Shown piece by piece: positions 8,089-16,953 of a stretch of DNA of 64,000 nt; positions within the stretch are counted from its first letter, which is position 1; every line of letters begins with the position of its first letter. Source of the DNA: UBA11524 sp965646445 (lineage in GTDB: Bacteria > Bacillota > Clostridia > Christensenellales > Aristaeellaceae); the NCBI GenBank assembly GCA_965646445.1, contig CBFFZW010000010.1:16210-80209 (forward strand), given 5' to 3'. The notes under the pieces were generated by a model, which did no database searches, had not been told where the DNA came from, and saw only the letters and a program-made list of their open reading frames with translations. The translations under genes and the position numbers were made by a program.

Positions 8089-9609
8089 TTACTTGTTCTC
8101 AGCCCTCCAGGCATCCAGCTGAGCCTGAGCTTCCGCGATGATCTTGTCAACGCCGTTGGCTTCCAGCTGAGCGAGGAACTCGTCGATGTTGGCGTCAACG
8201 TCATCCACGTCCACATAGCCGAACTTCAGGTTGGTTTCATACTCCTTGATCACGTTGTTGCAGGCGCCGATTTCGTTCTGCACGGGCGTGGTGTCAAAGA
8301 TGAAGCCCATGTTGGTCTGGGTGTTGGCGGACTGGTTCAGCTTCTCCAGCAGCTCCGCGAAGTTGGCGGGGTAGGTGCTGGGCACATGCACATGGGTCAG
8401 AGCGCCGAACTGAGCGCCGTACCAGGTGTAGTAAGCGCGGTTGGCGGGATCCTCGTTCTTGGTGCCGACAAAGTTAGCGCGGCCCTCGGCGTCCAGGTTG
8501 TAGTGCTCGCCTTCAATGCCGAAGCGCAGGGCGGTGGCCACGAAATCATCCGTGTTGACCAGCTCCAGCACCATCATGGCGCGCTCCTTGTTCTTGGAGC
8601 TGGCGCTGATGCACTCAACGGCATTGTGCAGGTAGCTGGTGGAGCCGATGGCATCCTGATAGGGGATCATGATGGTATCCCACTCGGAGCTGTTTTGGTT
8701 CAGGGGCATGTACACATAGCCGGAGCCGATGGCGGGCACCAGGTACTTGCCGGCCTGGTCATACAGGCGGGAGGAGTCATAGTAGAACAGGTCGGTGGGC
8801 AGCAGGCCGTCAGCCGTCATCTTGGCGATGGTCTTGCTCATCTCGCGATATTCCTTGGTGGCGTACTTGTTGAACACCTTTTCGCCGGCGCCCATGCCCT
8901 CGTAGTCCTCAACGCCGGGGATGTTTACGACGGCCAGACCATGGATGGTCTCGTACTGCGCCCAGTTCTCCAGGTCGGGGTAGTTGCGGCAGATGGGCAG
9001 CGCGGCGTCGTCGGGGAACATCTCGTTGCGCTTCTCATAGGCCTCATACAGGATCGGAACCATGTCCTGATAGTTCTTGACGGACTCGGGCAGCTCCAGG
9101 CCCAGGGCGTCGGCCAGGGTCTTGTTGATCTGCACGCAGTAGAACTGGCAGGAATCCTTGTAGGAAGGAATGCCGTACACCTGGCCGTCAACGCGCATGG
9201 CGTCCCAGTAGCCTTCGGGAATCATGGCGATGGTCTCGGGAGCGTACTGGGCCAGCAACTCGTCCATGGGGGCGAAAGCGCCCTTCTTCACATACTCGAC
9301 GTAGGGGATCTGGTCGTTGCTGTTGACGATGTCAACTGCCTGGCCGGACATCAGAATGGTAGAAACCTTCTGCTTGTACTCGGTGCCTTCCACAAAGTGG
9401 AAGTTGATGGTGGTGTTGATCTTTTCCTGCAGGTAAGCGTTGATGGCGTTAAACACCAGCTGGCTGTCGGGCTTATCCTGCTCGAGAACGTACCACTCCA
9501 AGGTGACAGGCTCCAGGGCGGACGCATCTTCCGCCGCAGCGATGGAGCTCATGCTGAGCAGCATGACCAGCGCCAGAAGCATGGAGACGATCTTGGAAAG
9601 TTTACGCAT
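8089..9609 (-). CDS. Extracellular solute-binding protein of a carbohydrate ABC importer
   Basis: A 506-residue secreted protein. The start ATG at 9607-9609 has AGGAGG 7 bases upstream. Residues 1 to about 26 form a signal peptide with two basic residues, a hydrophobic core and an AAAED cleavage region. No lipobox cysteine is present, which is unusual for a binding protein in a Gram-positive cell. The mature part reads like a family 1 (LplA-type) sugar-binding protein (DGQVYGIPSYKD). It is followed 3' by a hairpin and preceded by two LplB/LplC-type permease genes. No ATPase gene is present, as is common when such importers share an MsmK-type ATPase. Confidence 0.92.
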   Translation of the reverse strand: MRKLSKIVSMLLALVMLLSMSSIAAAEDASALEPVTLEWYVLEQDKPDSQLVFNAINAYLQEKINTTINFHFVEGTEYKQKVSTILMSGQAVDIVNSNDQIPYVEYVKKGAFAPMDELLAQYAPETIAMIPEGYWDAMRVDGQVYGIPSYKDSCQFYCVQINKTLADALGLELPESVKNYQDMVPILYEAYEKRNEMFPDDAALPICRNYPDLENWAQYETIHGLAVVNIPGVEDYEGMGAGEKVFNKYATKEYREMSKTIAKMTADGLLPTDLFYYDSSRLYDQAGKYLVPAIGSGYVYMPLNQNSSEWDTIMIPYQDAIGSTSYLHNAVECISASSKNKERAMMVLELVNTDDFVATALRFGIEGEHYNLDAEGRANFVGTKNEDPANRAYYTWYGAQFGALTHVHVPSTYPANFAELLEKLNQSANTQTNMGFIFDTTPVQNEIGACNNVIKEYETNLKFGYVDVDDVDANIDEFLAQLEANGVDKIIAEAQAQLDAWRAENK

Positions 9610-9696
9610 GGGGATACCTCCTGTGAATTTATTTCTCAAAACCGGGCCTTTCTCGGTTCCGCCCGGCATTGAAGACAATGGGGAAACAGGGTTGCC

Positions 9697-10626
9697 TTAG
9701 CCCTTCACGCTGCCGACGGTCATACCCTGGATGAAGAAGCGCTGGAAGAAGGGATAGGCGAAGAGGATGGGCAGGGTGGTAATGACCAGGATGGCCATTC
9801 GGGTCTGCTCGGTGGGCATGGACTTCAGCAGCGCCATGCCATCCGGCGTAGAGGCGATGGAAGCGTTGTTTTTGATAAAGTCGATCTTCTGCTGGATGCG
9901 GGTCAGCATGGTCTGCAGCGGCACCAGCTTGGGATTGTCAATGTACAGCATGCCGACGAACCAGTCGTTCCACTTGCCCACCAGCACCAGCAGGCAGATG
10001 GTCGCCAGACCCGCCTTGGACAGGGGAAGCACGATGCGGAAGAACATGGTGAACTCGCTGGCTCCGTCGATCTGCGCCGCGTCGAACATTTCAATCGGGA
10101 TGGTGGTGTTGATGAACGTCCGCAGCACGATGATGTTGAAAGCGCTGACCATGCCGCTGAGCACCAGAATCCAGAAGCTGTCGTAGAGGTGCAGGTAGTT
10201 GACGTTGATGATGTAGGATGGCACCAGACCGCCGGAGAACAACATGGTGAAGAACATGATCAGGGTGTAGAACTTCTTGGCCGCGAAGCGCTGCTGCGCC
10301 AGCACAAAGGCGTACATCATCATCATGAAAACACCCAGGACGGTATGCGTCACCGTGCTGGTGATGGTCACCAGATAGGAGTTGGCAATCTGTGTGCCGG
10401 TGGCGAACAGGCTTTCATAGGCGGTGAAGGTGATACCCAGCGGAATGAAGCTGAAGCCCTTATAGGTCAGGCTCTCCGGCGTGGAGATTGAGATCATGAT
10501 AACCAGCACCACGGGCAGCACCGTCAGAATGGCGATGATGGTCAGCAGCGTGCTGAACAGAATGTTCGTCTTGCGTGAAATCCGGTTGATTTTCCAAAAG
10601 GAATTGTCCATATCCTTGACTGCCAT
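9697..10626 (-). CDS. Carbohydrate ABC transporter permease, LplC/YtcP type
   Basis: A 309-residue protein with six expected membrane segments and the permease cytoplasmic loop EMFDAAQIDGASEFTMFFRI, the EAA-type ATPase contact. The ending QRFFIQGMTVGSVKG is the characteristic C terminus of the LplC/YtcP group of CUT1 permeases. It lies 18 bp behind the partner permease and 87 bp before the binding protein. A GGAGG precedes the start. Family and role are sure; the sugar is not. Confidence 0.94.
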   Translation of the reverse strand: MAVKDMDNSFWKINRISRKTNILFSTLLTIIAILTVLPVVLVIMISISTPESLTYKGFSFIPLGITFTAYESLFATGTQIANSYLVTITSTVTHTVLGVFMMMMYAFVLAQQRFAAKKFYTLIMFFTMLFSGGLVPSYIINVNYLHLYDSFWILVLSGMVSAFNIIVLRTFINTTIPIEMFDAAQIDGASEFTMFFRIVLPLSKAGLATICLLVLVGKWNDWFVGMLYIDNPKLVPLQTMLTRIQQKIDFIKNNASIASTPDGMALLKSMPTEQTRMAILVITTLPILFAYPFFQRFFIQGMTVGSVKG

Positions 10627-10644
10627 GATTCATACCTCCTTTGC

Positions 10645-11592
10645 TTAGAATAGCGTCGAATCCTCGTCGACCCTTTTCACGATGGCGTTGGACACCAGAA
10701 TCAGGATGAAGCCGACCACCGACTGATACAGACCCGCGGCGGCGGACATGCCCGTGTCGCCCAGGTTAATCAGCGCCCGGTAAACATAGGTGTCAATGAC
10801 GTTGGTGACTGGGTATAGCGCACCGTTATCCTGGGTGACGTTGTAGAACAGACCCATATCGCCGCGGAAGATGCTGCCCAGGCTCAGGATGAACATGATG
10901 ATGAGGATCTGCTTGAGATGGGGCAGGGTGACGTAGCGGGCCTGCTGCACCTTGGTGGCGCCGTCCAGCACGGCGGCCTCGTAATACTCCTGGGAAATGC
11001 CGGAGATGGAAGCCACATACACGATGGCGCTGTAGCCCACGCCCTTCCACATGTTCACAAACACCAGCAGGTAAGGCCACAGGGGCTTATACATGTACCA
11101 GTTGCGTGTCTTGCCGCCAAAGAACCGGATGACCTGGTTGACAATGCCGCTGTTGGTGTTCAGGAAGGCGTAAACCACGATGGCCACCACCGACATGGAC
11201 AGGAAGTAGGGCATAATCATCATGGTCTGTACCGTCTTGGCCAGCCGCTTGACGTACAATTCGTTGAGCACCATGGCCAGCAGCACCGACAGCGTGGTGT
11301 TCACCAGGATGAAGGCCACGTTGTACAGAACCGTGTTGCGGGTAATCAGCCAGGCGTCCTTGGTGGCGAAAAGGAACTCGAAGTTCCGCAGGCCAACAAA
11401 CTCACTCCCGAAGAAGCCTTTGCTGATGTTGTAGTTCTGGAAGGCCAGCACCACACCGAACATGGGCGCGTAGTTGAACAGCAGCAAGTAAATGAAACAG
11501 GGCATGGCCAGCAGATGCAAACGCCAATGGCGCTTGAAGTGCAGAAAGATCCTCCTGCCTATGGTTGATTTTCGCTGAATGCTTATGCTCAC
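10645..11592 (-). CDS. Carbohydrate ABC transporter permease, LplB type
   Basis: A 315-residue permease with six expected membrane segments and the EAA-type loop EYYEAAVLDGATKVQQARYV. The N-terminal text (MPCFIYLLLFNYAPMFG) is typical of LplB proteins. The start is read as GTG at 11590-11592, eleven bases after ACAGGAGG; an in-frame upstream ATG overlaps that ribosome-binding site and is rejected. It is the first gene of the leftward operon and partners the LplC-type gene downstream. Confidence 0.93.
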   Translation of the reverse strand: MSISIQRKSTIGRRIFLHFKRHWRLHLLAMPCFIYLLLFNYAPMFGVVLAFQNYNISKGFFGSEFVGLRNFEFLFATKDAWLITRNTVLYNVAFILVNTTLSVLLAMVLNELYVKRLAKTVQTMMIMPYFLSMSVVAIVVYAFLNTNSGIVNQVIRFFGGKTRNWYMYKPLWPYLLVFVNMWKGVGYSAIVYVASISGISQEYYEAAVLDGATKVQQARYVTLPHLKQILIIMFILSLGSIFRGDMGLFYNVTQDNGALYPVTNVIDTYVYRALINLGDTGMSAAAGLYQSVVGFILILVSNAIVKRVDEDSTLF

Positions 11593-11637
11593 GTGTACGA
11601 ATACCTCCTGTCTCATAATGCTTGACTGCTTGTCTTC

Positions 11638-11666
11638 ATTGTATAGATAATGACCCTTTTTTACAA
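11638..11666 (-). promoter_or_regulatory. Sigma-A-type promoter of the leftward sugar operon
   Basis: On the minus strand TTGTAA (11661-11666) and TACAAT (11638-11643) are separated by 17 bases, about 45 bp before the LplB-type gene. The weak third-to-sixth -35 positions would suit control by the YesN-like regulator encoded nearby. Confidence 0.65.
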
Positions 11667-11964
11667 TCATAAATACTTAAGAATGCCTCACAAATCCATG
11701 CAAAATGCTATATGTAAAAAATTTAAGGAATATTTTTATTTCATGTTCTTTTTCCAATATTCTTTTGCCAGAAAGGAAATGAACTTTTTTCTTTCCGACG
11801 GAAGACGGGCTTTTGCCGAAGCCGGCGTGGCCTGGCGAGGATTCTTTATTTCATGCGGAAGGCTGAGTTTTTGTGGGAGGAGGGATGTGAAGGATTCTTG
11901 CGGAACCTTGATCGCGTCTTTTCCTTGTTGGACTGCGAAGTCGCGCAAAGGCAAAGGCCTCTGT

Positions 11965-12262
11965 GCAATGAAAAGTTCTTTTTTGAAGATGTTTGCCCTT
12001 GGCAGGGCAATGGTGCTGATAGGCTGTACTTTCTCCTCGGAGAAAGTACCAAAGAGGATTGGGGGGCGCTGAGTTTAACCTGCATGGCCAGCGCCCCCCA
12101 AACCCCCCGTGGCATAGCATGTTGTGTGTGGCTATAACCGAGCTACCAGCTAATACCGCCTCGCAGGGGCGGTCGTCCTCCTCCATTGGAGCAGGCAAGA
12201 GTGCTTCAGCAGCAGAGCCGCTATCTGGTTTGAATTGGAAACCCGGTTGCACATGGGACTGG
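11965..12262. repeat. Left arm of a ~300-bp imperfect inverted repeat
   Basis: This arm matches, in reverse complement, the block at 12,537-12,830. It carries perfect internal hairpins: GTACTTTCTCC (12026-12036) with GGAGAAAGTAC (12039-12049), and GGGGGGCGCTG (12061-12071) with CAGCGCCCCCC (12089-12099). The conserved linker GAGTTTAACCTGC lies in the second loop. Short open frames here have no recognisable protein content. The 1.4-kb gap 11,593-13,016 contains no gene that I can support; it is made of this repeat family. Confidence 0.75.
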
Positions 12263-12320
12263 TGCCATTGGCGCTGCAACGGCACGTTTCCTTTGTACAA
12301 CCGGGTGTTTATTACTAACA

Positions 12321-12383
12321 GGGTTTCGCCTGCGGGCGACCAAAGGGCTTTCCGATCGCCCTTTGGAAACCTTCGGGGCCTGC
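12321..12383 (+). repeat. Direct repeat copy 1 (palindromic G/C-rich unit)
   Basis: The unit starts GGGTTTCGCC and contains CCAAAGGGC and GCCCTTTGG as a perfect inverted repeat. It recurs in the same orientation at 12,838-12,902, and its end recurs again near 12,968-12,998. Confidence 0.7.
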
Positions 12384-12458
12384 AACTATAAGGGATTAGG
12401 AATTTGCAAGGCGGGCCACCCTTCGGGGGCCTTGCTGGTTTCGTCGGGCCTGCGTGGG

Positions 12459-12536
12459 AACCGTCAGTACCTTCCCATAATCAATATAAAAACCGTCAGT
12501 TCCAGTCTCATCGCCTTCATAGGAACCGTCAGTTCC
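12459..12536 (+). repeat. Three short direct repeats, about 32 bp apart
   Basis: AACCGTCAGTACC (12459-12471), AACCGTCAGTTCC (12491-12503) and AACCGTCAGTTCC (12524-12536) lie in the loop between the two large inverted arms, with spacings of 32 and 33 bases. They are too short and too few for a CRISPR array. Confidence 0.65.
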
Positions 12537-12830
12537 AGTCCCATGTGCAACCACGTCGCGAAGCCAAACCAGACGAGAACCCCGCTGCCTGCTGGACACT
12601 CACCTGCTCCAATGGAGGTGGACAACCGCCCCTGCGAGGCGGTCTTAGCTGGTGACTGATAATGTCTACGCTCGACGTGCTATGCCACGGGGGGCCTGGG
12701 GGCGGCTGGCCAGGCAGGTTAAACTCAGCCGCCCCCAGACCTCTTTGCTACTTTTTCCGTGGAGAAAGTAGAGCCTAACAGTTCCATTGCCCTGACAAAG
12801 GCAAAACGTCTTTGAAAAAGAGTTTTCATT
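12537..12830. repeat. Right arm of the ~300-bp imperfect inverted repeat
   Basis: The reverse complement of this block follows the left arm at 11,965-12,262 over most of its length. Both its main hairpins are preserved: CTGGGGGCGGCTG (12696-12708) with CAGCCGCCCCCAG (12726-12738), and CTACTTTTTCC with GGAGAAAGTAG (12748-12771). Paired changes that keep the stems in both copies suggest that structure, not protein, is conserved. Confidence 0.75.
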
Positions 12831-12837
12831 CAACAGA

Positions 12838-12902
12838 GGGTTTCGCCCTGCGGGGCGACCAAAGGGCTTTCCGGTCGCCCTTTGGAAACCTTCGGTCCCT
12901 GC
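12838..12902 (+). repeat. Direct repeat copy 2 (palindromic G/C-rich unit)
   Basis: Second copy of the unit at 12,321-12,383. Here GGGCGACC pairs with GGTCGCCC and CCAAAGGGC pairs with GCCCTTTGG, so alternative hairpins are possible. It lies just beyond the right inverted arm, towards the PIG-L gene. Confidence 0.7.
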
Positions 12903-13016
12903 GGGGCTGGATTTACCCATTGTTCTTTGAAAGCCTTCGGAAACCAACCTTTTAGGACTTTTCAACGCCCTTTGGAAACCCTCAGCCTCTGCGGGGACGA
13001 ATTTCCCCGCCCATCA

Positions 13017-13781
13017 TCACAGAAAATACTGCCTTCCCCACGGATACCCATGGAACCCGGCCCAGACAAACTGCTCCTCCAGATCCTTGCGGAGCCACAG
13101 CTCGCTGCCCTGATCCCCAAAGGGGAACTTCAGCAGCTTGAACGCCTCGGCGTACCGCCCTCCCGCCACATGGCCCCGGAAGGCGGCGCAGACATCCTTC
13201 TCCTTCCAGAGCCATTGGCCGCCGGCGCTGGGCTGGTCAAACACCAGCAGGCTTTCCTTCACCTTGTCCATCACGCTGTCGGCAATGATGTAGAAGTCAG
13301 GGTTGAAATAGGTCATGGTCTGGTAGGGCCCGGCCTCGAAGGCATAGACCTCCCGGGGGGCCCAGCCATCGCAGGGCGCGAGGCACACGGCGTCCATGGA
13401 GCACCGGGACACCGCCGCGTGATCCACATGATTGTCCTTGGGCCAGTGGATGAACACCAGATCCGGCTTTTCCGCCCGCAGGACATCGCGGATGGCCAGG
13501 GTGTTCTCCTTGTCGTAGGTATAAATCACGTCATCATACTGATAAGGCGCCTCGCCGTGGGGCCCCAGGAGGATTTTCCGGGCGCCCAGGATGCGCGCGG
13601 CCTCCTGCTCCTGCCACAGCGCTTCCCGGAGCTTTTCGCCGGTGAGCGGCTTGCGGTGGCGCACGGCGGGGTTCAGGAATACCACCTCATACCCCTTTTC
13701 CACCAGCAGGCGGGCCGTGGCGCCCGTACCGTACTCACAATCGTCATTATGCGCGCCAATCAACAGCGCTTTCTTCGCCAT
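13017..13781 (-). CDS. PIG-L (LmbE-like) zinc deacetylase
   Basis: A 254-residue protein of the PIG-L family, which removes acetyl groups from N-acetylglucosaminyl compounds such as GlcNAc-PI or bacillithiol and mycothiol precursors. The zinc motif AHNDD is at residues 10-14 and the second ligand motif NHVDH gives H118 and H121. There is no signal peptide, so it acts in the cytoplasm. It starts 20 bp after the sensor-kinase stop and is probably co-transcribed with the two-component genes. The amino-sugar genes on both sides suggest N-deacetylation of an imported glycoside; the substrate is inferred. Confidence 0.9.
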   Translation of the reverse strand: MAKKALLIGAHNDDCEYGTGATARLLVEKGYEVVFLNPAVRHRKPLTGEKLREALWQEQEAARILGARKILLGPHGEAPYQYDDVIYTYDKENTLAIRDVLRAEKPDLVFIHWPKDNHVDHAAVSRCSMDAVCLAPCDGWAPREVYAFEAGPYQTMTYFNPDFYIIADSVMDKVKESLLVFDQPSAGGQWLWKEKDVCAAFRGHVAGGRYAEAFKLLKFPFGDQGSELWLRKDLEEQFVWAGFHGYPWGRQYFL

Positions 13782-13801
13782 AGCGCATCGCTTCCTTCCG
13801 G

Positions 13802-15598
13802 TCAGTCGTCATGAGGCTTTTCGTTCATGAATTCCAGTGGCACGGTAATCACGGCGTCCAGGCCGCCGCCGGGCAGCTGCTCATAGCGCAGACCGCTTTC
13901 CTCACCGAAAAGCAGCTTGATGCGCTTGTTCACATTGCGGATGCCGATGCCGTAGCTGTCGGCCTCCTCGGTGCAGCGCAGCATGCGATTCAGCGCCGCC
14001 GCGTCGCCGCCAACGCCGTTGTCCGCCACATGGATCAGCAATGTGCGGCGAATGCCCTCGCAGTACAGGCGGATTTCCAGGGGGCCTTCCTCGCAGTGGG
14101 CATGGAAAAGCGCGTTTTCCACCAGGGGCTGGAGAATGATCTGCGATACCCGGACGTCATGGTATCTCTCCGGCACATTACAGATGAAATGGAAGCCGTT
14201 TTTGTAACGCAGTTCCTGAATGCGGACATAGTGCTGCAGATAGTCGATTTCCTCCCGAAGGGGCACGACGGCGCGGTCGAAATGGACGCTGTATTTCAGG
14301 ATGCTCACCAGGGAGGTGGCCATGGTCACGATATCCTCGTTGCCTTCCAGCAGCGCGCTGCAGGTGACGGAATCCAGCGTATTGTAAATGAAGTGCGGGT
14401 TGATCTGCGCCTGCATGGCCTTCAGCTCGGATTCCCGCAGCTTCTTGGCCTCCTCCACCGCCTGATCCGTCAGGGTCTGGATGCAGGTGAGCATGGTATT
14501 GTAGCTTCTGTACAGCGTGGCGATTTCATCATGGGAGGTGGGCTCGGGCACGGACGGCGGCAGATGGCGGATGTCCCGCATCTGGCCCATGGTATCGGAC
14601 AGCTGAAGAATCGGCCGCATCAGCTGCTTGCTCAGCAGCACGGAAATAAGCGCGGACACGATCAGGAACAGCATGATGATGATGGTAATCAGCTGATAGG
14701 AGTTGCGGTGGATGTAGTCCGCCACGTCCGCCTCGGGCATCAGCACGATGATCCGCCAATCCCCCTGAAACAGTACGCTGCTGGCCGTATAAGCCTCCTT
14801 ATTCAGCGTGAAAGCTTTCAGCCTGCCGTCCCGGGGCAGGGACAGCAGCGCCTCCCGATAAGTCGCGATGTCCTCCGGCACGTTCTCCGTCGCCATGATA
14901 AACGAATCTTCATAGACCAACAGGGCGATGGTTCCCTTGGTCATCTGCGCGGTGGCCAGAATATTGTACAGCTTGACGCTGGGCAGGGAATAAAGCACCA
15001 CGCCCATATTGGAATTGTAGCGCGGGTCGGCGATGCGTGTGTTGCGCAGCATCTGGGAAAAAAAGATGTTGCTGGGCACGGCGGGATGCCAGAAGGCGTA
15101 GATTTCCCCCATGCGCTGCATTGTTTCCTGATACCATTCCTCGTCCTGCACATCCAGCGCGCTGTAAATCTTGGCCCGAGTCAGATCCTTGATGTCAAAA
15201 TTTTTTGTAATGTTCTGAGCCAGCCAGAACTGGGGATCCAGCAGCAAAACAGCGTTGGCGCTTTTCATCAGCGGCGCGTTGGGCGTACCGGTGCCCATGC
15301 TGAAGGCCGTGCTGATCCCATCCCGCTGCCGAATGGCGTTGATCCCTGTCTTGTTCACCAGCGCATCGGCCAGCGCCTCGCTGCTGCACAGATAATAGGC
15401 GTTCTGCTTGATGTTGTCCATCAGGCTGCCCACGCTCTCGGAGGTTCGGGTGGCGGCATAGACCTGGTCGGCCTCCAGCCTGTCCTGGAACACGGTATAA
15501 AAGTAACGAAAGAACAGCGTGGAAAAGGCCAGGATAACAATCAGCATGCTGAAGGCGAAGTAGCAGAAGGTGCGGATGCGGATACTGTTTCTCATCAT
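13802..15598 (-). CDS. Sensor histidine kinase, YesM type
   Basis: A 598-residue membrane kinase. A first membrane segment lies at about residues 10-31, followed by an extracellular sensor domain, a second membrane segment near 300-320, a HAMP-like region and the His_kinase domain. Phosphoacceptor H402 lies in QAQINPHFIYNTLDS, and the ATPase domain has LVENALFHA and GIGIRNVNKRI. This is the classic YesM class that controls sugar uptake and glycan degradation genes. It follows the response-regulator gene by 34 bp. An ATG one codon downstream is an alternative start. Confidence 0.94.
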   Translation of the reverse strand: MMRNSIRIRTFCYFAFSMLIVILAFSTLFFRYFYTVFQDRLEADQVYAATRTSESVGSLMDNIKQNAYYLCSSEALADALVNKTGINAIRQRDGISTAFSMGTGTPNAPLMKSANAVLLLDPQFWLAQNITKNFDIKDLTRAKIYSALDVQDEEWYQETMQRMGEIYAFWHPAVPSNIFFSQMLRNTRIADPRYNSNMGVVLYSLPSVKLYNILATAQMTKGTIALLVYEDSFIMATENVPEDIATYREALLSLPRDGRLKAFTLNKEAYTASSVLFQGDWRIIVLMPEADVADYIHRNSYQLITIIIMLFLIVSALISVLLSKQLMRPILQLSDTMGQMRDIRHLPPSVPEPTSHDEIATLYRSYNTMLTCIQTLTDQAVEEAKKLRESELKAMQAQINPHFIYNTLDSVTCSALLEGNEDIVTMATSLVSILKYSVHFDRAVVPLREEIDYLQHYVRIQELRYKNGFHFICNVPERYHDVRVSQIILQPLVENALFHAHCEEGPLEIRLYCEGIRRTLLIHVADNGVGGDAAALNRMLRCTEEADSYGIGIRNVNKRIKLLFGEESGLRYEQLPGGGLDAVITVPLEFMNEKPHDD

Positions 15599-15632
15599 CA
15601 GTTCTCTTTCCCGGGAAGACCCTGACCTTCCG

Positions 15633-16706
15633 TCAGACAGGCGACGATCCCGCTTCCCGGTTGAGGATCATCATGGAGCGGTACTGGGAAGGGGACATAC
15701 CGAAGGTGGTGCTGAACAAGCGGGAAAAATAATCCGGGGTCATGTAGCCCACGCGCTTGCTGACGCTGGCCACGTTGTTGGAGCCGTCCTGCAGAAGCTG
15801 CTGGGCATGGCGCATCCGCACCTCATGGATGCTGGCGATGATGCTCTTGCCCTGGTGCTGCTTGTACAGCGCGCCCGTGTAGACCGGGGAGAGGTGCAGC
15901 CACTCGGAAATGGTGGCCACGGACAGGTCGGGATCGTCGTAGTTCTTTTCGATGTAGTCGGTGATCTGCTCGACATAATTCACCGTTTGGGGCGCCTTCT
16001 TCGCACACAGGGCGGCGCAGCGCTCGCACTGCTGATTCACAAACCAGATCACGTCGGTAACCTTCTTCAATTCCGCATAGGCGGCCATGGCGGTGCGCCG
16101 AAGCCGCTCCACCTCCGCCTTCTGATAGGTGGCCTCCCGTGTCTGCTCAAACAGCTCGTAGAGGAACATCATGCCGAAGTGCTTCAGATCCTCAATGAAA
16201 ATCTGATGCAGCGCCATGTACTCAAAGGTGCTGGCGCAGGACTGGGCGTCGGCGCTTTCCAGCATATCGTGCACCAGCTTCTGTATGCCGCCGTGATCCG
16301 CCTTCAGGGAGGTATAGTAGCGCTTCTTTTCCAGCTCCGCCATGCACTGACGGATCTTGTCGCAGATTTCCGTCAGCCGCTCCCGGGTGATGGGCTTGAG
16401 GATGTAATCCTGCACGCCCAGCTTCAAAGCGTTCTGCACAAAGGCGAAGTCGCTGTGCTCGCTGAGCACGATCACGCAGATGTCCACCACGGAGTCCCGC
16501 AGCTTTTCCACCAGCTCCAGGCCGTTGAGCATGGGCATCTTCACGTCGGTGATAATCAGGTCGGGCTTTTCCTCCAGGGTGATTTTCAGCGCCACCGCGC
16601 CGTTCTCCGCCTCCAGCACCTGGGAGAACTCCAGCTCCTGCCAGGGGAGCATCTGAATGATACATTTCCTTACAAATACGTCGTCGTCCGCAATCAGCGC
16701 TTTCAT
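15633..16706 (-). CDS. Response regulator, YesN type (receiver plus AraC-type DNA-binding domain)
   Basis: A 357-residue regulator. The receiver domain (1 to about 120) has the acidic pocket D7-D9, phosphoacceptor D54 (IITDVKMP) and K104 (YILKPI). The C terminus is a pair of AraC-type helix-turn-helix motifs (ATISEWLHLSPVYTGALYKQ and a YFSRLFSTTFG segment). It is partnered with the YesM-type kinase downstream and read from a near-consensus promoter. The likely targets are the flanking sugar operons. Confidence 0.94.
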   Translation of the reverse strand: MKALIADDDVFVRKCIIQMLPWQELEFSQVLEAENGAVALKITLEEKPDLIITDVKMPMLNGLELVEKLRDSVVDICVIVLSEHSDFAFVQNALKLGVQDYILKPITRERLTEICDKIRQCMAELEKKRYYTSLKADHGGIQKLVHDMLESADAQSCASTFEYMALHQIFIEDLKHFGMMFLYELFEQTREATYQKAEVERLRRTAMAAYAELKKVTDVIWFVNQQCERCAALCAKKAPQTVNYVEQITDYIEKNYDDPDLSVATISEWLHLSPVYTGALYKQHQGKSIIASIHEVRMRHAQQLLQDGSNNVASVSKRVGYMTPDYFSRLFSTTFGMSPSQYRSMMILNREAGSSPV

Positions 16707-16753
16707 AGCTTCCTCCTTGCCACGGCGTTGCGTCTGCTTTGTTCCATACTTAT

Positions 16754-16781
16754 ATTATAGTACGATCGGCCAAATTGTCAA
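16754..16781 (-). promoter_or_regulatory. Consensus sigma-A promoter of the two-component operon
   Basis: TTGACA (16776-16781) and TATAAT (16754-16759) on the minus strand are separated by 16 bases, about 48 bp before the response-regulator start. Both hexamers are perfect. Confidence 0.8.
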
Positions 16782-16875
16782 AGTAAAACGTCCACTCAAA
16801 TGGACAAAACAGCCAAGTCCATTGTTTTATTGGCACATCATTACTTTTTGTGGCCAAAATGACGGGGGTGGGTCG

Positions 16876-16904
16876 TTGAACATTGGAGGGGGAAAAGCTA
16901 TAAT
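16876..16904 (+). promoter_or_regulatory. Sigma-A promoter of the rightward catabolic cluster
   Basis: TTGAAC (16876-16881), a 17-base spacer and TATAAT (16899-16904) stand 49 bp before the first gene of the cluster. The 95 bp between this and the divergent promoter leaves room for a regulator site. Confidence 0.8.
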
Positions 16905-16953
16905 AAAGCAAGCGACCGCGAGAGTGCTCAGAGCATCGAAGGGAGGCGCGCAG

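Noticed and set aside
12459..12536. CRISPR array suggested by regular 32-33-bp spacing
   Set aside because: Only three 13-bp repeats, one imperfect, with no cas genes nearby.
11650..12965. Several short open frames in the repeat mosaic
   Set aside because: They span inverted and direct repeats, lack ribosome-binding sites and show no protein signature; hairpins are conserved instead.
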